A stretch of DNA of 64,000 nt, taken from Paramacrobiotus metropolitanus. Taxonomy: Eukaryota > Tardigrada > Eutardigrada > Parachela > Macrobiotidae. The stretch lies in contig NW_026570279.1 of NCBI RefSeq assembly GCF_019649055.1, positions 868,001-932,000 on the forward strand, read 5' to 3'. The notes under the pieces were generated by a model. That model searched no databases and was not told the origin of the DNA. It saw only the letters and a program-made list of their open reading frames with translations. The position numbers and the translations under genes were made by a program. Shown one piece after another: positions 17,315 through 28,700 of this stretch. Position 1 is the first letter of the stretch. The number at the start of each line of letters is the position of its first letter.

Positions 17315-20053
17315 ATGGCACAAAAAGGTCAAGCCACTTCCAAACGTTCAGGAACGGCTACAGACATTGATCGGTTTACGGGCTATAATCCAAAGTGTCC
17401 GGACTGTCTACGTAATAACAAGAAAGTTGATAAGAAATTCCCATGCTACGCTTGTATTCACAAGTTGGAGGACCCGCATATGGTTTCACTCGTTGGGGTC
17501 TCGGAAGCTAAACGTGGGAACCTGGACGTCTTCCGCAACTTGATAAGTGCAAGGAATTACGGCAGCATCCCAATGGAAGAGCGAATGCTACTCGAGGATC
17601 GCTACCGGGAAGCGATCCGGAACAACGAACCCGGTTGGGATGATACCTTGGAACCGTTGAAATGCCCACAGACAGACGCGTATCGAAAGAAGTTCGAAGA
17701 AGACCAAGAGAAGATGCGAGTCAAACAAATGGAAGATGAAATTCGGGCAAAAATCAATGCGGAAAATAAAAGGGCAAGTGAACAGGCTGCACGAGAAGCA
17801 TTGCCCAGCACATCGAGTTTAGCTGCACCCACGGGCATGTCCAGCCTAAACGAAGACGAAATGCAACTCGTACGACAGTCGCTCATCATTCAGATTGATA
17901 CGCTGATAAGTGATCCGACCGCCATGCAACAGGACTTATTCGATGCGCTGTTGCGGGAAAAGTTGAGATTACAGAAGGGTTTCGCGCCAGCACCATACTT
18001 ACGGAAAGAAGTTGAAAGACGGATGGAAGAGAAACGCAAATCTCGCCAAACCGAAAGCGATGTGCTCCAGGCGCTCAGAAGCTTTAAAAGAAGCGAAGGT
18101 TTTGCTCGACCTCCATCACCTCCGCATAGAGAAAGGTCACGCGGACATTCACGCGAACATGAGCGGACTTCTGAACGACAGAGAGAAAGGTCACGCGAAC
18201 ACTCCCGTGAAAGGACACGTGACTACCGCAGCGAAAGGTCACGCGAACGTTCCCGCGACCGAGATTACCGTGGCGGAAGAGGATGGGTGCGCCGCGGAGA
18301 TGAAATAACGGAAATGTGTATCCAGCGAAAGATCGATACGGCAAAGATTCTGGCAGCGACCAGAGAACGCGAAGAGAAACGGCGTGCGGAGACGTTCCGT
18401 ACAGAACCTGAAAAGGAAGGACATCAGGTGCCGATGGGAGTGGCGTTCTGTAACCGCAACGTCAGAATGTCAACACCCGAAAGGTCATGGGATAAAAGAC
18501 GCGAACATACGCGAAATCGAACGCCTGACCCACGCGATAAGAGATGGCAACAGAGGGCTGCATTCTATGCGACCTTTGACTCGGGCGCAAGCAAAAGGTC
18601 ATCGAGTGCGGAGAGGGAAGACACACCCCCAAAATATCAGCGAATGGAGTCAACAGTTCACGTAGTGGATCCCATTGTGAGTGCCGTACAAGAAGATAAT
18701 GCGATGGAAGGCACTGGCTCAGTCGTCGAAACCACGTCTCAAGAGAATGTGACTCATCGACGAAATGTGATCTTGGATAGTGACCTTCAACCGGCTTCAT
18801 CGACGAGTAATGAACCGTCGCAGCCAGCATCAGCAGACCAACATGAACCAGAAGGTCAACGCGAACCGGACAATCGTCGTCAAGCTGAGAAGCGACAAAA
18901 CTCAAGATTCGATAACCGACAACCTGATACCATCGATATGGGATACAATATGAATGACATTGACGAGCAAACGGTTGAAATTTGCCGATATTTTGGGATT
19001 AAATCAGATTCGGCCCAAGCTAATAGGATTAGCACCATCTTGAATCAGTTGCGCCAGTTCTTACTCGATTCGGGCTACGCGGCTGAGATTATAGAAGGTT
19101 TACGTGAAGGGACTTTCCGTCGGTTATTCATCCACCGCGACTCGGCGAGAGATTGTTATCTCCCTATCAGACGGAATGGGCTACACAGTTTAGTGGATTT
19201 GAGTTTATTGGATGTACCATTGGATACAACTGACCCAATCGGAATGACACAGTTCTATTATCGCGATTACCCTGAACGACAAGAATATGTTCTACGCTAC
19301 GTGAATCCGGCTTTCAAGTTGCTTGCAGCAAGAGCATCGGTAGGACTGCAAGTGGATAGGAAAGATTACGCCGCAAAAAGGATGGGGCAAAAGGTCTTTG
19401 CTGCACGACTGGCACATTACAAGACACAGAACCAGCTGGTATCGAATACGATGAGAGACGACATCCCACCATTTTTCCGACCTCACGTCGCTAAATTGGG
19501 ACAACCGTTGGAACACATCAGCATAGCCCATAATGCTCGGAAGGAGCTGAAGAAATGTAAGACACGGATGGAAAAGGGGAACTTGACACAGCGCCATGCC
19601 TCCCAAGTTGAAGAGAGGATAAATAAGATCAAAGATTCTCTGGGAAGTGACTATGTGGAACCGGTAGACGGAGTCGAGACTTACATTGAGGAATTCTTGG
19701 TGAAGAAAAGTGACCGTCGTCCGGAACGTGCTCCTAACCAGATGGGACGACGTGGTATACGGAACCAACAACTCCGAGATAATCTCGCTGACGTACAACG
19801 GCGACTGGCAGCTGACCCTAATAACCGAAGACTGCGGTTAGAGGAGAACGACGCACGGCACCAACTTGAGAGAGTTAAGCGAAGCCGTCAAGGGAAAGGT
19901 CGTGGCCAGCGTCAGGTTGACCCGGTAAAGGCCATGGGAGTTGATTCAACGGAACCAGTTGATCGAACATCCGACCGTAATCAACCCGAAAGCGCTGAAA
20001 AACGCCCGCCAAGAGATGGCGAGGGCGATTCGAATGAAATGGAACAGTGTTGA
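17315..20053 (+). CDS. Element A ORF5: zinc-finger + RS/RE-rich accessory protein
   Basis: Intact 912-codon ORF with ATG 17315 following an acceptor-like site. N-terminus: FTGYNPKCPDCLRNN...CYACIHK gives CxxC-x(14-15)-CxxC, likely zinc-binding and conserved in B. The middle (about 18120-18300) is Arg/Ser/Glu/His-rich with ERSRE(H/R)SRERT repeats like SR splicing factors, again built on AAAGGTCACGCG. The C-terminal 300 residues are conserved (HSLVDLSLLDVPLDT; RYVNPAFKLLAARAS; EENDARHQLERVKRSRQG) and mostly helical-looking. No known family recognised. Possible RNA-binding or splicing regulator of the element (inference). It ends 38 bases before a 3' UTR tract. Confidence 0.8.
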   Translation: MAQKGQATSKRSGTATDIDRFTGYNPKCPDCLRNNKKVDKKFPCYACIHKLEDPHMVSLVGVSEAKRGNLDVFRNLISARNYGSIPMEERMLLEDRYREAIRNNEPGWDDTLEPLKCPQTDAYRKKFEEDQEKMRVKQMEDEIRAKINAENKRASEQAAREALPSTSSLAAPTGMSSLNEDEMQLVRQSLIIQIDTLISDPTAMQQDLFDALLREKLRLQKGFAPAPYLRKEVERRMEEKRKSRQTESDVLQALRSFKRSEGFARPPSPPHRERSRGHSREHERTSERQRERSREHSRERTRDYRSERSRERSRDRDYRGGRGWVRRGDEITEMCIQRKIDTAKILAATREREEKRRAETFRTEPEKEGHQVPMGVAFCNRNVRMSTPERSWDKRREHTRNRTPDPRDKRWQQRAAFYATFDSGASKRSSSAEREDTPPKYQRMESTVHVVDPIVSAVQEDNAMEGTGSVVETTSQENVTHRRNVILDSDLQPASSTSNEPSQPASADQHEPEGQREPDNRRQAEKRQNSRFDNRQPDTIDMGYNMNDIDEQTVEICRYFGIKSDSAQANRISTILNQLRQFLLDSGYAAEIIEGLREGTFRRLFIHRDSARDCYLPIRRNGLHSLVDLSLLDVPLDTTDPIGMTQFYYRDYPERQEYVLRYVNPAFKLLAARASVGLQVDRKDYAAKRMGQKVFAARLAHYKTQNQLVSNTMRDDIPPFFRPHVAKLGQPLEHISIAHNARKELKKCKTRMEKGNLTQRHASQVEERINKIKDSLGSDYVEPVDGVETYIEEFLVKKSDRRPERAPNQMGRRGIRNQQLRDNLADVQRRLAADPNNRRLRLEENDARHQLERVKRSRQGKGRGQRQVDPVKAMGVDSTEPVDRTSDRNQPESAEKRPPRDGEGDSNEMEQC

Positions 20054-20232
20054 TCGCTAGGATCACACTATTAAAAGGACGTCTACGGCATTTTGTCGGT
20101 ACGTCACAAAGATGAAAATGGTGTTGTATAAAGGGCGTGACATGTGACATATTAATATTAACTGCATTTGTGTATTTGTTGTTTGCAGCGTTTATAGCAC
20201 AGAATTGCCTAAAGAAATCATGTGGAATCCTA
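20054..20232 (+). other. Start of element A 3' UTR
   Basis: AT-rich non-coding stretch between the ORF5 stop and the hairpin array. No gene or clear element seen. Confidence 0.5.
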
Positions 20233-20684
20233 TTGGGGTTGAATTTGATTCGGTCTATAAAGCCGGCCCCAAGGGAGTTGTTACGGCAGTTAGCCGGCTC
20301 TCCCCTCTAAGCGACTCAGTGTTATAAATGCACAAGAGAAACTACGGTAATCAAGCCGGATCTCTTGAATACGAAACGGGGCCACAAGCGGTAAAAAAGA
20401 GAAAGACAACAGGTGGAATACTGATGAGGTTAACTTAATGCGGCAACCAGCCGGCCTCATTAGAGTTGTTACGGTAAACTGTGCCGGCACTCTCCTTAAG
20501 CGATTCAGTGTTAGAATTGAAACGAGAAAAACTACGGTAACCGAGCCGGATTTCTCGTAATAATACTAGCCACAAGCGGCGAACAAGAGTTAAAGATTAA
20601 ATGTGGAAATTTCATGGGGTAAAACTCAATGCGGTAACTAGCCGGCCCCATCAGAGATGCTACGGTAAACTTGCCGGCACTCTG
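20233..20684 (+). repeat. Array of eight hairpins with conserved CGG...CCG core and variable stems
   Basis: Eight hairpins in 452 bases: 20233-20272 (TTGGGG/CCCCAA), 20273-20304 (GGGAG/CTCCC), 20333-20367 (CAAGAGA/TCTCTTG), 20424-20460 (ATGAGG/CCTCAT), 20462-20493 (AGAGT/ACTCT), 20523-20557 (CGAGAAA/TTTCTCG), 20614-20651 (ATGGGG/CCCCAT), 20652-20684 (CAGAG/CTCTG). Each contains a conserved inner ACGGTAA-like then GCCGG core (CGG paired with CCG), while the outer stems differ but are complementary. The set recurs, with mutations, in element C (58760-59170), and two units remain in B. Confidence 0.85.
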
Positions 20685-21448
20685 GCCGCTCGAGGCATGT
20701 TGAAGTTGGATGTGCGACGGAAAGGTCAAATCAAGTTCTTACCGGGGAGGCAAGCAAAGAAGTGCTTGAAAGCCGCAGAAAATCGGCTAAGTTCCTCCAT
20801 GACCTTTAATGGAAGTTTGCAAGGAAGTCGGATGACCTTTGGGATCATCAATTGCCCAACAGAGTCACGTAATGGAATTCAAGTCGCATGACCTTTGGGA
20901 CTACTAACCCAAAATGAGTCGCACATCGCAACGGATCATCTCAACAAATGATGACCTTTACCAGGGAGGAAGCGAACTACGCTTGTCTATATGGCGTCCC
21001 TCCATGACCTTTATGGATCTCATTTGAAGTCGTACAAATGATACGCACCATATTCCAAAGATGAAGCAGTATTCCTAAGTCGTACTTGATACGCACCTGA
21101 TTCTCAAGCGGATTGTGATGAAGTCGCATTACGGATGCGCAGGATTGCTCAACAGAGCGGAATGGGCCAAAGTGCAGAAAACGGTGGACAGGACCTGTGA
21201 CCTTTACGAGTCAGAAATAGAGGATCCTAGTCTACATTTGATTAATACTTTTGTTGATTATTTTTGTAATTGGATCTCTTTATTCACATCGTGTTAAAAT
21301 GGAATTGTGCCTTATGGAATTGATGTGATATGATAAATGGAATAAGAGAATTTGATGTTTTCGAGCACACACAGACATCGGCGACCGTCTTTTCGTGGAT
21401 TCGGGAGTGTGTCCAGCCTCACAGGAGCTCGGCATCCCCCCAGAGGCA
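20685..21448 (+). other. Element A distal 3' UTR (structured, TGACCTTT-rich)
   Basis: Non-coding. TGACCTTT recurs (about 20801, 20834, 20890, 20952, 21004, 21197). Further small hairpins: GGGAGG...CCTCC with inner AAGC/GCTT and GCCG/CGGC (about 20745-20800), GGGAGG/CCCTCC with AAGCG/CGCTT inside (20965-21003), TTTGGG/CCCAAA (20895-20913), CGTA/TACG pairs near 21031 and 21081, and CGCAT/ATGCG (21125). It ends in CAGAGGCA directly before the LTR; all three elements share this end. Confidence 0.65.
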
Positions 21449-21803
21449 TGTGAGACGAGGCTTCACTAGCGTTCACGCCCGTGGCGCTAGGCGCTACGCC
21501 TTTGGATTACGGTCTGTGTTGTGTCTCGCTTCTGATTGGCTTGTGTTTTGTTAGTGGGCGCGGCATAGCACGTGCTGCACAGTGTTACACACTGTTGAAT
21601 GGGCTCCACGTTTTACGATCGAGCTGCGCCGATCATTATTGATTTTCTGTTGTCTAGACTTTCAATATTATTAAAAGTCAGCGATTTACGGTGCGACGTT
21701 TGTGTTTCCGCATAGCTCGCGACCCATATCGTATCGCTCGCTTCTACGGGATAGATTCCGTTTCTGTCTCCGTCTGTGGATCTATTCTGGATCTACCATT
21801 AGA
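21449..21803 (+). repeat. Element A 3' LTR
   Basis: Starts TGTGAGACGAGG after CAGAGGCA. The right end is set by where similarity to the element C LTR stops (TGGATCTACCATTAGA), so it is uncertain by 2-3 bases. Contains an inverted CCAAT box (GATTGG, about 21534) and ATTAAA (about 21669) as a possible poly(A) signal. No second LTR in the window for this copy. Confidence 0.75.
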
Positions 21804-22771
21804 ACAGGTAGAATAACCGACCGTCAACGAGGTTTACTCAACTGTCAACGACTTACTGTATCCGGATCGGTGGCATTTCTGCATAAGTAAAGCAGTCAAG
21901 TTTTACAAGTCGAATTAGAAGGCGAATGAATGCAATGCGGTCCAAACGTTAAGGAAATTTAATGTCTGTCAAAATTTTTAATACCTGAATGACCTTTAAA
22001 AATGTTGACGAACTTCTGCGGAAATGAGATGACTCTTAGATGATGGTTGGCGAACTTAGGTAGAAAGGCAGACGACCCTTTAAGATGGTGGAAGAATTTC
22101 GGTAGAAAAATGGAAGGATCCAGCAGAAACGGGATCACCTTAAGGAAAAATTAAAAGTGAACCGGCAGAAAGGTGGATGACCTTTAAAAAGATGAATGTA
22201 ATCCGGCATAAGGGTGGATGACCTTTAAGGAAGGTGGATGTGATCCAGCAGAAAGGTGGATGGCTTCTCCACCAATCTGCCGAAGGTCGGCAGATTGGTG
22301 GATGCGATTTCATTGAACATCCACCATTTTGCCGGCTACATGCGTACCGTGGGCGAATGGCTGTTGATTAGCTGACCAAGCAGTTGTAAATCCGCTTTAA
22401 TCTGCCGGCACAAAGCTTACAGGCGAACCGCAGACAGGCAGGCTCATACTCATACTTCATGCAGCTTTGATGGTTAACGTCTTTAAAGAACACTGACATT
22501 CTTCTCCAATTTTTCTGAATTCTTTCTTGTGATATCATAGCGCTGCACGCCACATGCGATCGTAGTTAGTGGTGAACTGACAGCGCACGCTAGCCTATAC
22601 GGAGCAGAGTAGCCTGTTTGCAATCAGCCAATTTTACTTATCGGATTCTGAGAGTATTACTGTACGTGAGGGAAGTATGTCCAGTGTGTTCCATCCTGAG
22701 TGAAGCGTATGTTTTAGTGCGATCGCCAACGCTCCCATCCCAGTACATGCAGCCCCGATTCAACCAGCAGA
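21804..22771. other. Flank between element A and the F-box gene, with TGACCTTTAA-bearing degenerate repeats
   Basis: No convincing ORF. From about 21985 to 22330 an imperfect repeat of roughly 45-60 bases recurs, with CGGCAGAAAGGTGGATGACC-like cores (near 22165, 22210, 22250). It may be a remnant of another family-A-like sequence. The last 300 bases are probably the F-box gene promoter and 5' UTR; no firm TATA box seen. Confidence 0.4.
22269..22301. repeat. 13-bp perfect inverted repeat
   Basis: CCACCAATCTGCC at 22269-22281 pairs exactly with GGCAGATTGGTGG at 22289-22301, closing a 7-base loop. Lies in the degenerate repeat zone beside element A. Confidence 0.8.
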
Positions 22772-25700
22772 ATGAGCTCCTCACCACGTAAACATCCATC
22801 AGCCGATGAAGCAGCCCGCAGCGCAGCGTACGTGACGGTGATGTTTCGCGGGAAGAATGGTCTGCTGCTGCGTGGACGAGTGGTGTCCGCCACGGACGAA
22901 ACCCTCACCCTTTATATGGGAGACGCTTGTGAAGAACCGATTAAGCAGGTTCCTTACGACGAGGTCTACTATGGTCCTCCTGTGGAATCCTACCTGCGAC
23001 GGGTGGCGTACAGACCGGGTAAGTTCCACACTAAAAGAAGGATGATTAGAACTTCGAGGACAAGCTGTTTGTTCTGGTTATAGGTGATCCAGTGGAAGTG
23101 TTGATGCGTATGGATCCCCGTGGGCCATGGAAGTGGATTCCGGCGACGGCGATCGAAACGTTCTGCCCGTATTTCTTCGGCTTCGTCAATATCGTTACAT
23201 CCCAATCGGCAGTTAAGCTGGTTCTGCCCGGGCATCGGGTCCGTGCCATTCCGACCGCCGAGCGCCTGCAGGAAATTCTCGTGAAAAAGGAGGATTTCTA
23301 TCGCACACGTTACTGGGAAGCCGGATTCGATGGGGTAACCATCTGTGAGGCGATGGCTCCCCTGCGTCCACCTTAGTGACGCTACTGGAGTTGGGGGAGT
23401 GCTTCGTTGCACTACGCACTGGGGATTCCCCATGGAATTACCGTCTGTGGCGTGTCTCTTTTCTGATTGGCTGACGGCTGCTGTTCACTGTGTTCACTAT
23501 GCGCCGTGCAGTTTGTATGCGAGATATTGGGTAGACGTTAGCTCACTGAGCTCATTGAACGTCAGTGTGTTTTGATGATCGATTGAAGCCACTAATAAAC
23601 TGTATAACGTAGACTGGATATCGTGCGTTGTGCATTTCATCCCAAGTGAGTCACGTTCTACATTACACGGAGTCCTGTCAGTCTGGGCTTCCGTCCTGGA
23701 CTCTTTCACAGTCCACGGTGATATGGTAGCAGAGCCGTGAACAGACGGTTTCTGAGTAATCTGTTTGGCGAACGGCCATATTGATCTGGATCATCTTGAT
23801 CTTATTGATCTCATTTCACCAGTAAGGCACTGGTTTTTCTCATTTGAAGCAAGGCGCACTCAGCGACTGGATTGCCAGCATCCAAGACTGCACCGACTAG
23901 AGAGTCTCCTGTAGGAGAACTCGTCGTGCACATCCAAGTCAGACGGCAGAAGGCCGCGGGCAAGAGCTCTCCTGTCGGAGAACTTGTGCTGTTTCCTCTG
24001 CTAGGCAGCGGGCACCTCTTGTTGGGGTCAAGGCTGTCGGGCACCAGCGCCGAGAAGCCACGAGTTGGCAGCACCGAAGGAGGTGCCAAGAGTCAGTTTT
24101 TCGCGCTCCATCAAATTGGTTGTAGAGCGACCTGCTGGTAGGCTTGACAAGCCCAGCAGAAGGCTGATTAGGTCGGACAGGAAGGCGCCAAACCGTGCGG
24201 AATACGGCTGCGCGGGATCGGACTGTGGAGAAGATCACCTGGATCATCTTCATCATCTGGATCATCTTTTCGTGGGATCGGAACGGTAGACAGGTAAAAA
24301 CCGTTATTAATTATCGGATTGGTTGAAGCGTAGAAAGCGCAATTCTCATTGGTCCGTATTGAGCTGAGCTAGACATAGGCGCAGCTTTTGCACACGGCGC
24401 GCAAGTCTGGCCGTTGATCTGTGAAGTCAGGCAGGTCAGAAAATTTCAACGGATAAACGTGATTGGTCAGTTAAACGGTTTCCGATTGGTCAAAATTTTT
24501 AACGGAGAAATCGATCTGAACGATCTCATAACGATCTCGCCAGCATTTAAATCGAACTAATTTCACCGAAAACGATCTAAAATCAGTTAAAGGAAGCTGT
24601 TTTTAATTGAACTGAGTTGACGGAAAAGTGACCATCTCGGAGATCGATCATCTCGAGATCATCAGTGACGTTTGAGATCAGATCAGATCAGATAGTGACC
24701 TTTACAACCGAGCTGAGACCATCTATTTTAACCAAATACGAACTTTAAACGATCTTTCCAGCAGTTTTATCGATATTGAACAGTTGAACGAGATCATTTC
24801 TGAAGCAAACCTCTCGATCTTTTTGTCAAAAAAGTGACCTTTACAAACGAACTTGACCGAATCAGATCGGCTAAAAAGTGATCTCAGGGATTTAAACCGA
24901 TCTCATAATAACGTGTGTGTGAGCAAAACCAACAGGTGCGTCACAGTTATGCGATCACAATGGACAAAGAAACAATTGAACCGACATCGAATAGTAGTCA
25001 GGGGAGCCGTAGCTCTCACGGGTCACAGCAAGGTGCACATAACCCGTATAAGAAGGACTTATACCCGTTCTCACGCCCAGTTGAACATGGGCGAAATACT
25101 CGAGCACCAAAAATCCCCGTGAAGAAAGATTCACGTGGGTCGGAAGCAACATACCAGAAGGCACTCGAAGCAGTGTCAGCTCAGGAGAGCTCCAGCGACG
25201 ATCCAAAACGATCTTCCGCGTCTGCGGCGGGAAGCAGTGAGGTGAACCAGGAGGTCACCAAAGAAGGAACGAACTTGGAAAAAGCTGCGGAGATGAATCT
25301 GACATCGCAGAAGGACATATCAGACCAAGATAAGAAGGAGAACCTGGTCAAAACCGATCTCACCGAGCAGCCAAAGATCACATTAGATGATCTCAATGAA
25401 CTCAGGCTAGACGATCTCACACATGGAGATGAAACCGGAAACGAGGATCTCTTCGAGAGCCCAATGGCATCTGATGAGATGATCTCCAATCGCGGGAACG
25501 AGGAATTGTACTTCACCGATGACGAGATGACATTGAACATGTCGTTTAAAACGGCCATGAAGGAAGCTGATCGAGCCCAGGGATTGACACCCTTTGAGGA
25601 CATCCCCGAAAGTCTGATTGAAAGGAATCAGACATAGAAGATCGTCAATGTACGATCTCCATCTCCGAACAGTCTCACTTCGAACCTGAAAAAACGAGTC

Positions 25701-28700
25701 AGAGAACTTGAAACCTCATTGGAAGAAAAAGAGGCACAAGTCATCAAAAAGAAACAGGAATATCAGAGCAAATTGGGATCGCTGCAGACGCGCATATATG
25801 AGCTGGAACAACTAAACAAGGCGTACTGGAAAGTTCAGCGGCAGAGTGGAAAGTTCGATATGAACGTCAGGTGCAGATCGCCGAAGAATCGGTGAAGATA
25901 GCCGATGACAGGGAAATGGAAGGCTACATAGCTGTGAACGAACTTAACGAGAGCATGTCCGAAGAGAAAGCCGAAAGGTCACGGCACATAGCCGAACTGA
26001 AGGATCAGTGCGATGAACTGCGTAAAAAGGCGGATGAAGCCGAAGCGAAACGAGACGAATATGCAAACAAATTAGCGGAAGCAACCAAACGATTGTCAGC
26101 GATGAACAGGGACGTATTCAAGCTCAGAGATGACCTGAAGCTTAAAGATGGGAACATTCAAACTCTTCAAAGGGAATCGGAAGATCATCAGAAACGAGCT
26201 GATGATGCTTTTAAAGTGGCACAAGACCTGAGAGATCTCTTAGCTACTGAAGGTGGACGACTTAAAGATGAGATTAAGCAGGTCACTGAGGAGAACGCGC
26301 AGCTCAAAGAAGCTGGTCAGAAAGCGGCCGAATGGGGCCAAAGATGGGAAGATGAAGCGAGACGATTGGATATAAAAGTGACCAAAGTCGAGCTGGAGAG
26401 CAAAGAACATCAGAGAAAGATCCGTGAGCTGACAGATGAAAACATCAAGCTCAACACGGAACTAGTCGATATGACACAAACGGCGATGACCCACCAAGAT
26501 TAAGTTACTCAATCGAGAAATCAACTGAGATCGGCAGCTGATGCGTATGCTCAACTGGAACAGCAGATGAATCAGCTAATTGAACAGATTAAAGCGAGAG
26601 AGACGGATGAAAAGGAATTGAATGAAGAAACGATCCAGCGGCAGAACTTTGCACACATGCTCAAACAGGAACGAGATCAGCTGAAAAGGGAGAATGAGCA
26701 GCTCAACCTCAGAATCAAACATCTCGAAGATGAGAATAAAGGGTTGCAGGTAACGAATAAGCACAGAGAGGAGCTACTCCTGCAAAAAGGAAGTGGAAAG
26801 AGAGATACGGCCGACACGCCCCCGCCCAGCTACAGTAAGGCACAAGAAGCGGGCGGGAGCTTCCACTTCGAGATGCCGCTACGAACTGGTGGCGGCACAG
26901 GAGGCTTTAAAGCGGAAAAAGATGGGGAAACCTCGGACAAAAGAAATCCATCGGGCAGTCGCCAACCCCATATGAGCGCCGATGACCCTTTACAGTTCCA
27001 ACAGCCCGATGAAACTGGGGCCCGAGACGACGCAAATCGCGATGCACGATCTCCCCGACATGAACATGACGGCAGATACTTCGGGGGATACCGAAATGAA
27101 CGAAATGATAGAAACGAACGCAACCAACGAGACGATCGAAATGAAGATCGAGGACAACGGGAATTCAACAGATCCATCAGAAATATGGGCCACAAAACTG
27201 ATCTCGCGACTTTCGACGGTAATCGTGATGCAGTAAGCGGATGGATCCGGTTAGTAAGAGAAACACAACGGACATATGACATGACCGATGATCAAATACT
27301 GATCGACATCGCCAGCGCTGTCAGAGGACCAGCTAAGACATGGTTCGATGGCGAACGAGACATCGAAGAAGCTGAAGAAGAAGTCTATACAGTAACGGAA
27401 TGGTTAAACAAGTTCAGAGATGAATTTGGAGATCGAAATGAAGAAGTCCTTGGCTTACGTGAGGCCATGAATAGGAAATTCAAACCCGGAAAAGAGACGC
27501 TTGAGCAGTTTTACCAAGCGATCATGAAATTCAAGGCTAAGAAAGCCATTACCGAATTGCAAGCAGTTGCATTCCTCATCGATGGATGCAGAGTCGACAA
27601 CGATCTCTATAAGGCGCTGAAGACGAAGGGGTTCAGGACGTCTACAGAGATCGAGGACTTCTTCCGATCTTGGGCAGCTGGGGAAGACAAATATAAGGTT
27701 GTCGAACGCCAACGAAACCAACCGGATTATGTGACCATCCGCTCGGGCCAAGTTGAGATGGCACAGAGACAATACGCGGTTTCACCTTCCCAAGGGGAAT
27801 ATCAGACGAGATCGCCAACTCCAACTCATAAGGAGATGACTTTTATCGACAGCCAAACTGGGCAACCGATCTCATATGCCATGGTCGCCGCAATACAAGC
27901 GCAGGCGCAGGCAAGGCCAATGGCCCCGGCTAATGTAATGCCGAGTCCCCTGAAGGGAGGGGTGCCCCAACCACAAGGAAGGTCCAATTATGGAAACGGA
28001 AATGGAAACGGAAACTGGAATGGTGGCCAACGAAATGGCAACTTTAACCGAAATCAGGGGCAGGGCAACTATCAGCCCAATAACAGACAAGGGAACTACC
28101 AACAGAATCGCGGCAACTATCAGCAGCCGCAGGGTTCCCGAACAGAATGGAAATTCGGTCAAATTGATGGATGGATCGCCCAGGGCGTGCAGCTGTGCCA
28201 GAATTGTGGATTCGGTAACCACGATGCACAGAACTGCATGTTCGCTGGCATGCCACCAAATCGGAATCCGAACTTGTTCGTCACCCGAGAATGGGAACGG
28301 CTGCGAGCCCAAGGCGGCTGGCGCCAAGCAGTAGCGAACGGCTATGACTTGGTAGCGCGATCGGCCGCGTTCAAGCAAGGGAACGGTGGCGGCGCCGGCC
28401 AGGGCAATGGAAATGGTGGCGGCGGCGGATACAACGGCGGCGGAAGAGGTGGCTTCCGCGGACGAGGTCGCGGCAACGGACGCGGCGGATATGGGAATGG
28501 CGGCGGCAATGGACGCGCCAATAACAAGGGTGGCGGCGGCGGCCAGAATAACGCCGGTGGCGGCGCGAACGGCGCTGGCCAGGGAGATGAGCAAGTCCAG
28601 CAGCAACAGCAGGTCCTGGACCAGGGAAACGGTCAAGATCAGTAGGCGCCGGTGAGCCTGCTGATCTCCCCGAACCAAAACCACCGGATAAAGGAGGAAC

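Larger units (their letters stand above)
1..21803 (+). mobile_element. Element A: giant Ty3/Gypsy-like LTR retrotransposon, 5'-truncated by the window
   Basis: The window opens inside the coiled-coil part of gag. The element runs through gag, pol (PR-RT-RNase H-IN), accessory ORF3, ORF4 and ORF5 and a structured 3' UTR, and ends in a 3' LTR at 21449-21803. Order and content match element B almost gene for gene, so A is another family member. RT has YIDD at 8708-8719, and integrase after RNase H is the Ty3/Gypsy order. Several frames are broken (about 3107, 3845, 4650-5160, 8290, 8512, 12205 and inside ORF3). ORF5 (912 codons) and ORF4 are whole. The 5' LTR, leader and ORF1 lie outside the window, so no target duplication can be tested. 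AAAGGTCA/TGACCTTT recurs throughout. Confidence 0.93.

Noticed and set aside
12073-20053. A retroviral envelope among ORF3-5
   Set aside because: No signal peptide, transmembrane segment or furin-like site in any of them; all are highly charged or low-complexity.
20281-20700. CRISPR-like array of short palindromic repeats
   Set aside because: Eukaryotic element 3' UTR. Repeats are not direct repeats with unique spacers; they share a loop core and differ in the stems.
22990-23433. Minus-strand ORF of 147 codons opposite F-box exon 2
   Set aside because: Overlaps real coding on the plus strand and the LTR. No conserved motif; a shadow frame.
24640-24720. GATC repeats as bacterial Dam sites or sign of a bacterial insert
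   Set aside because: The surroundings are an LTR element leader in a eukaryotic genome, and the motif is spread over the whole element.
27872-28684. Minus-strand ORF of 270 codons opposite Gag RGG tail
   Set aside because: Caused by GC-rich Gly/Arg/Asn codons on the plus strand; low-complexity Ala/Ile/Ser with no motif.
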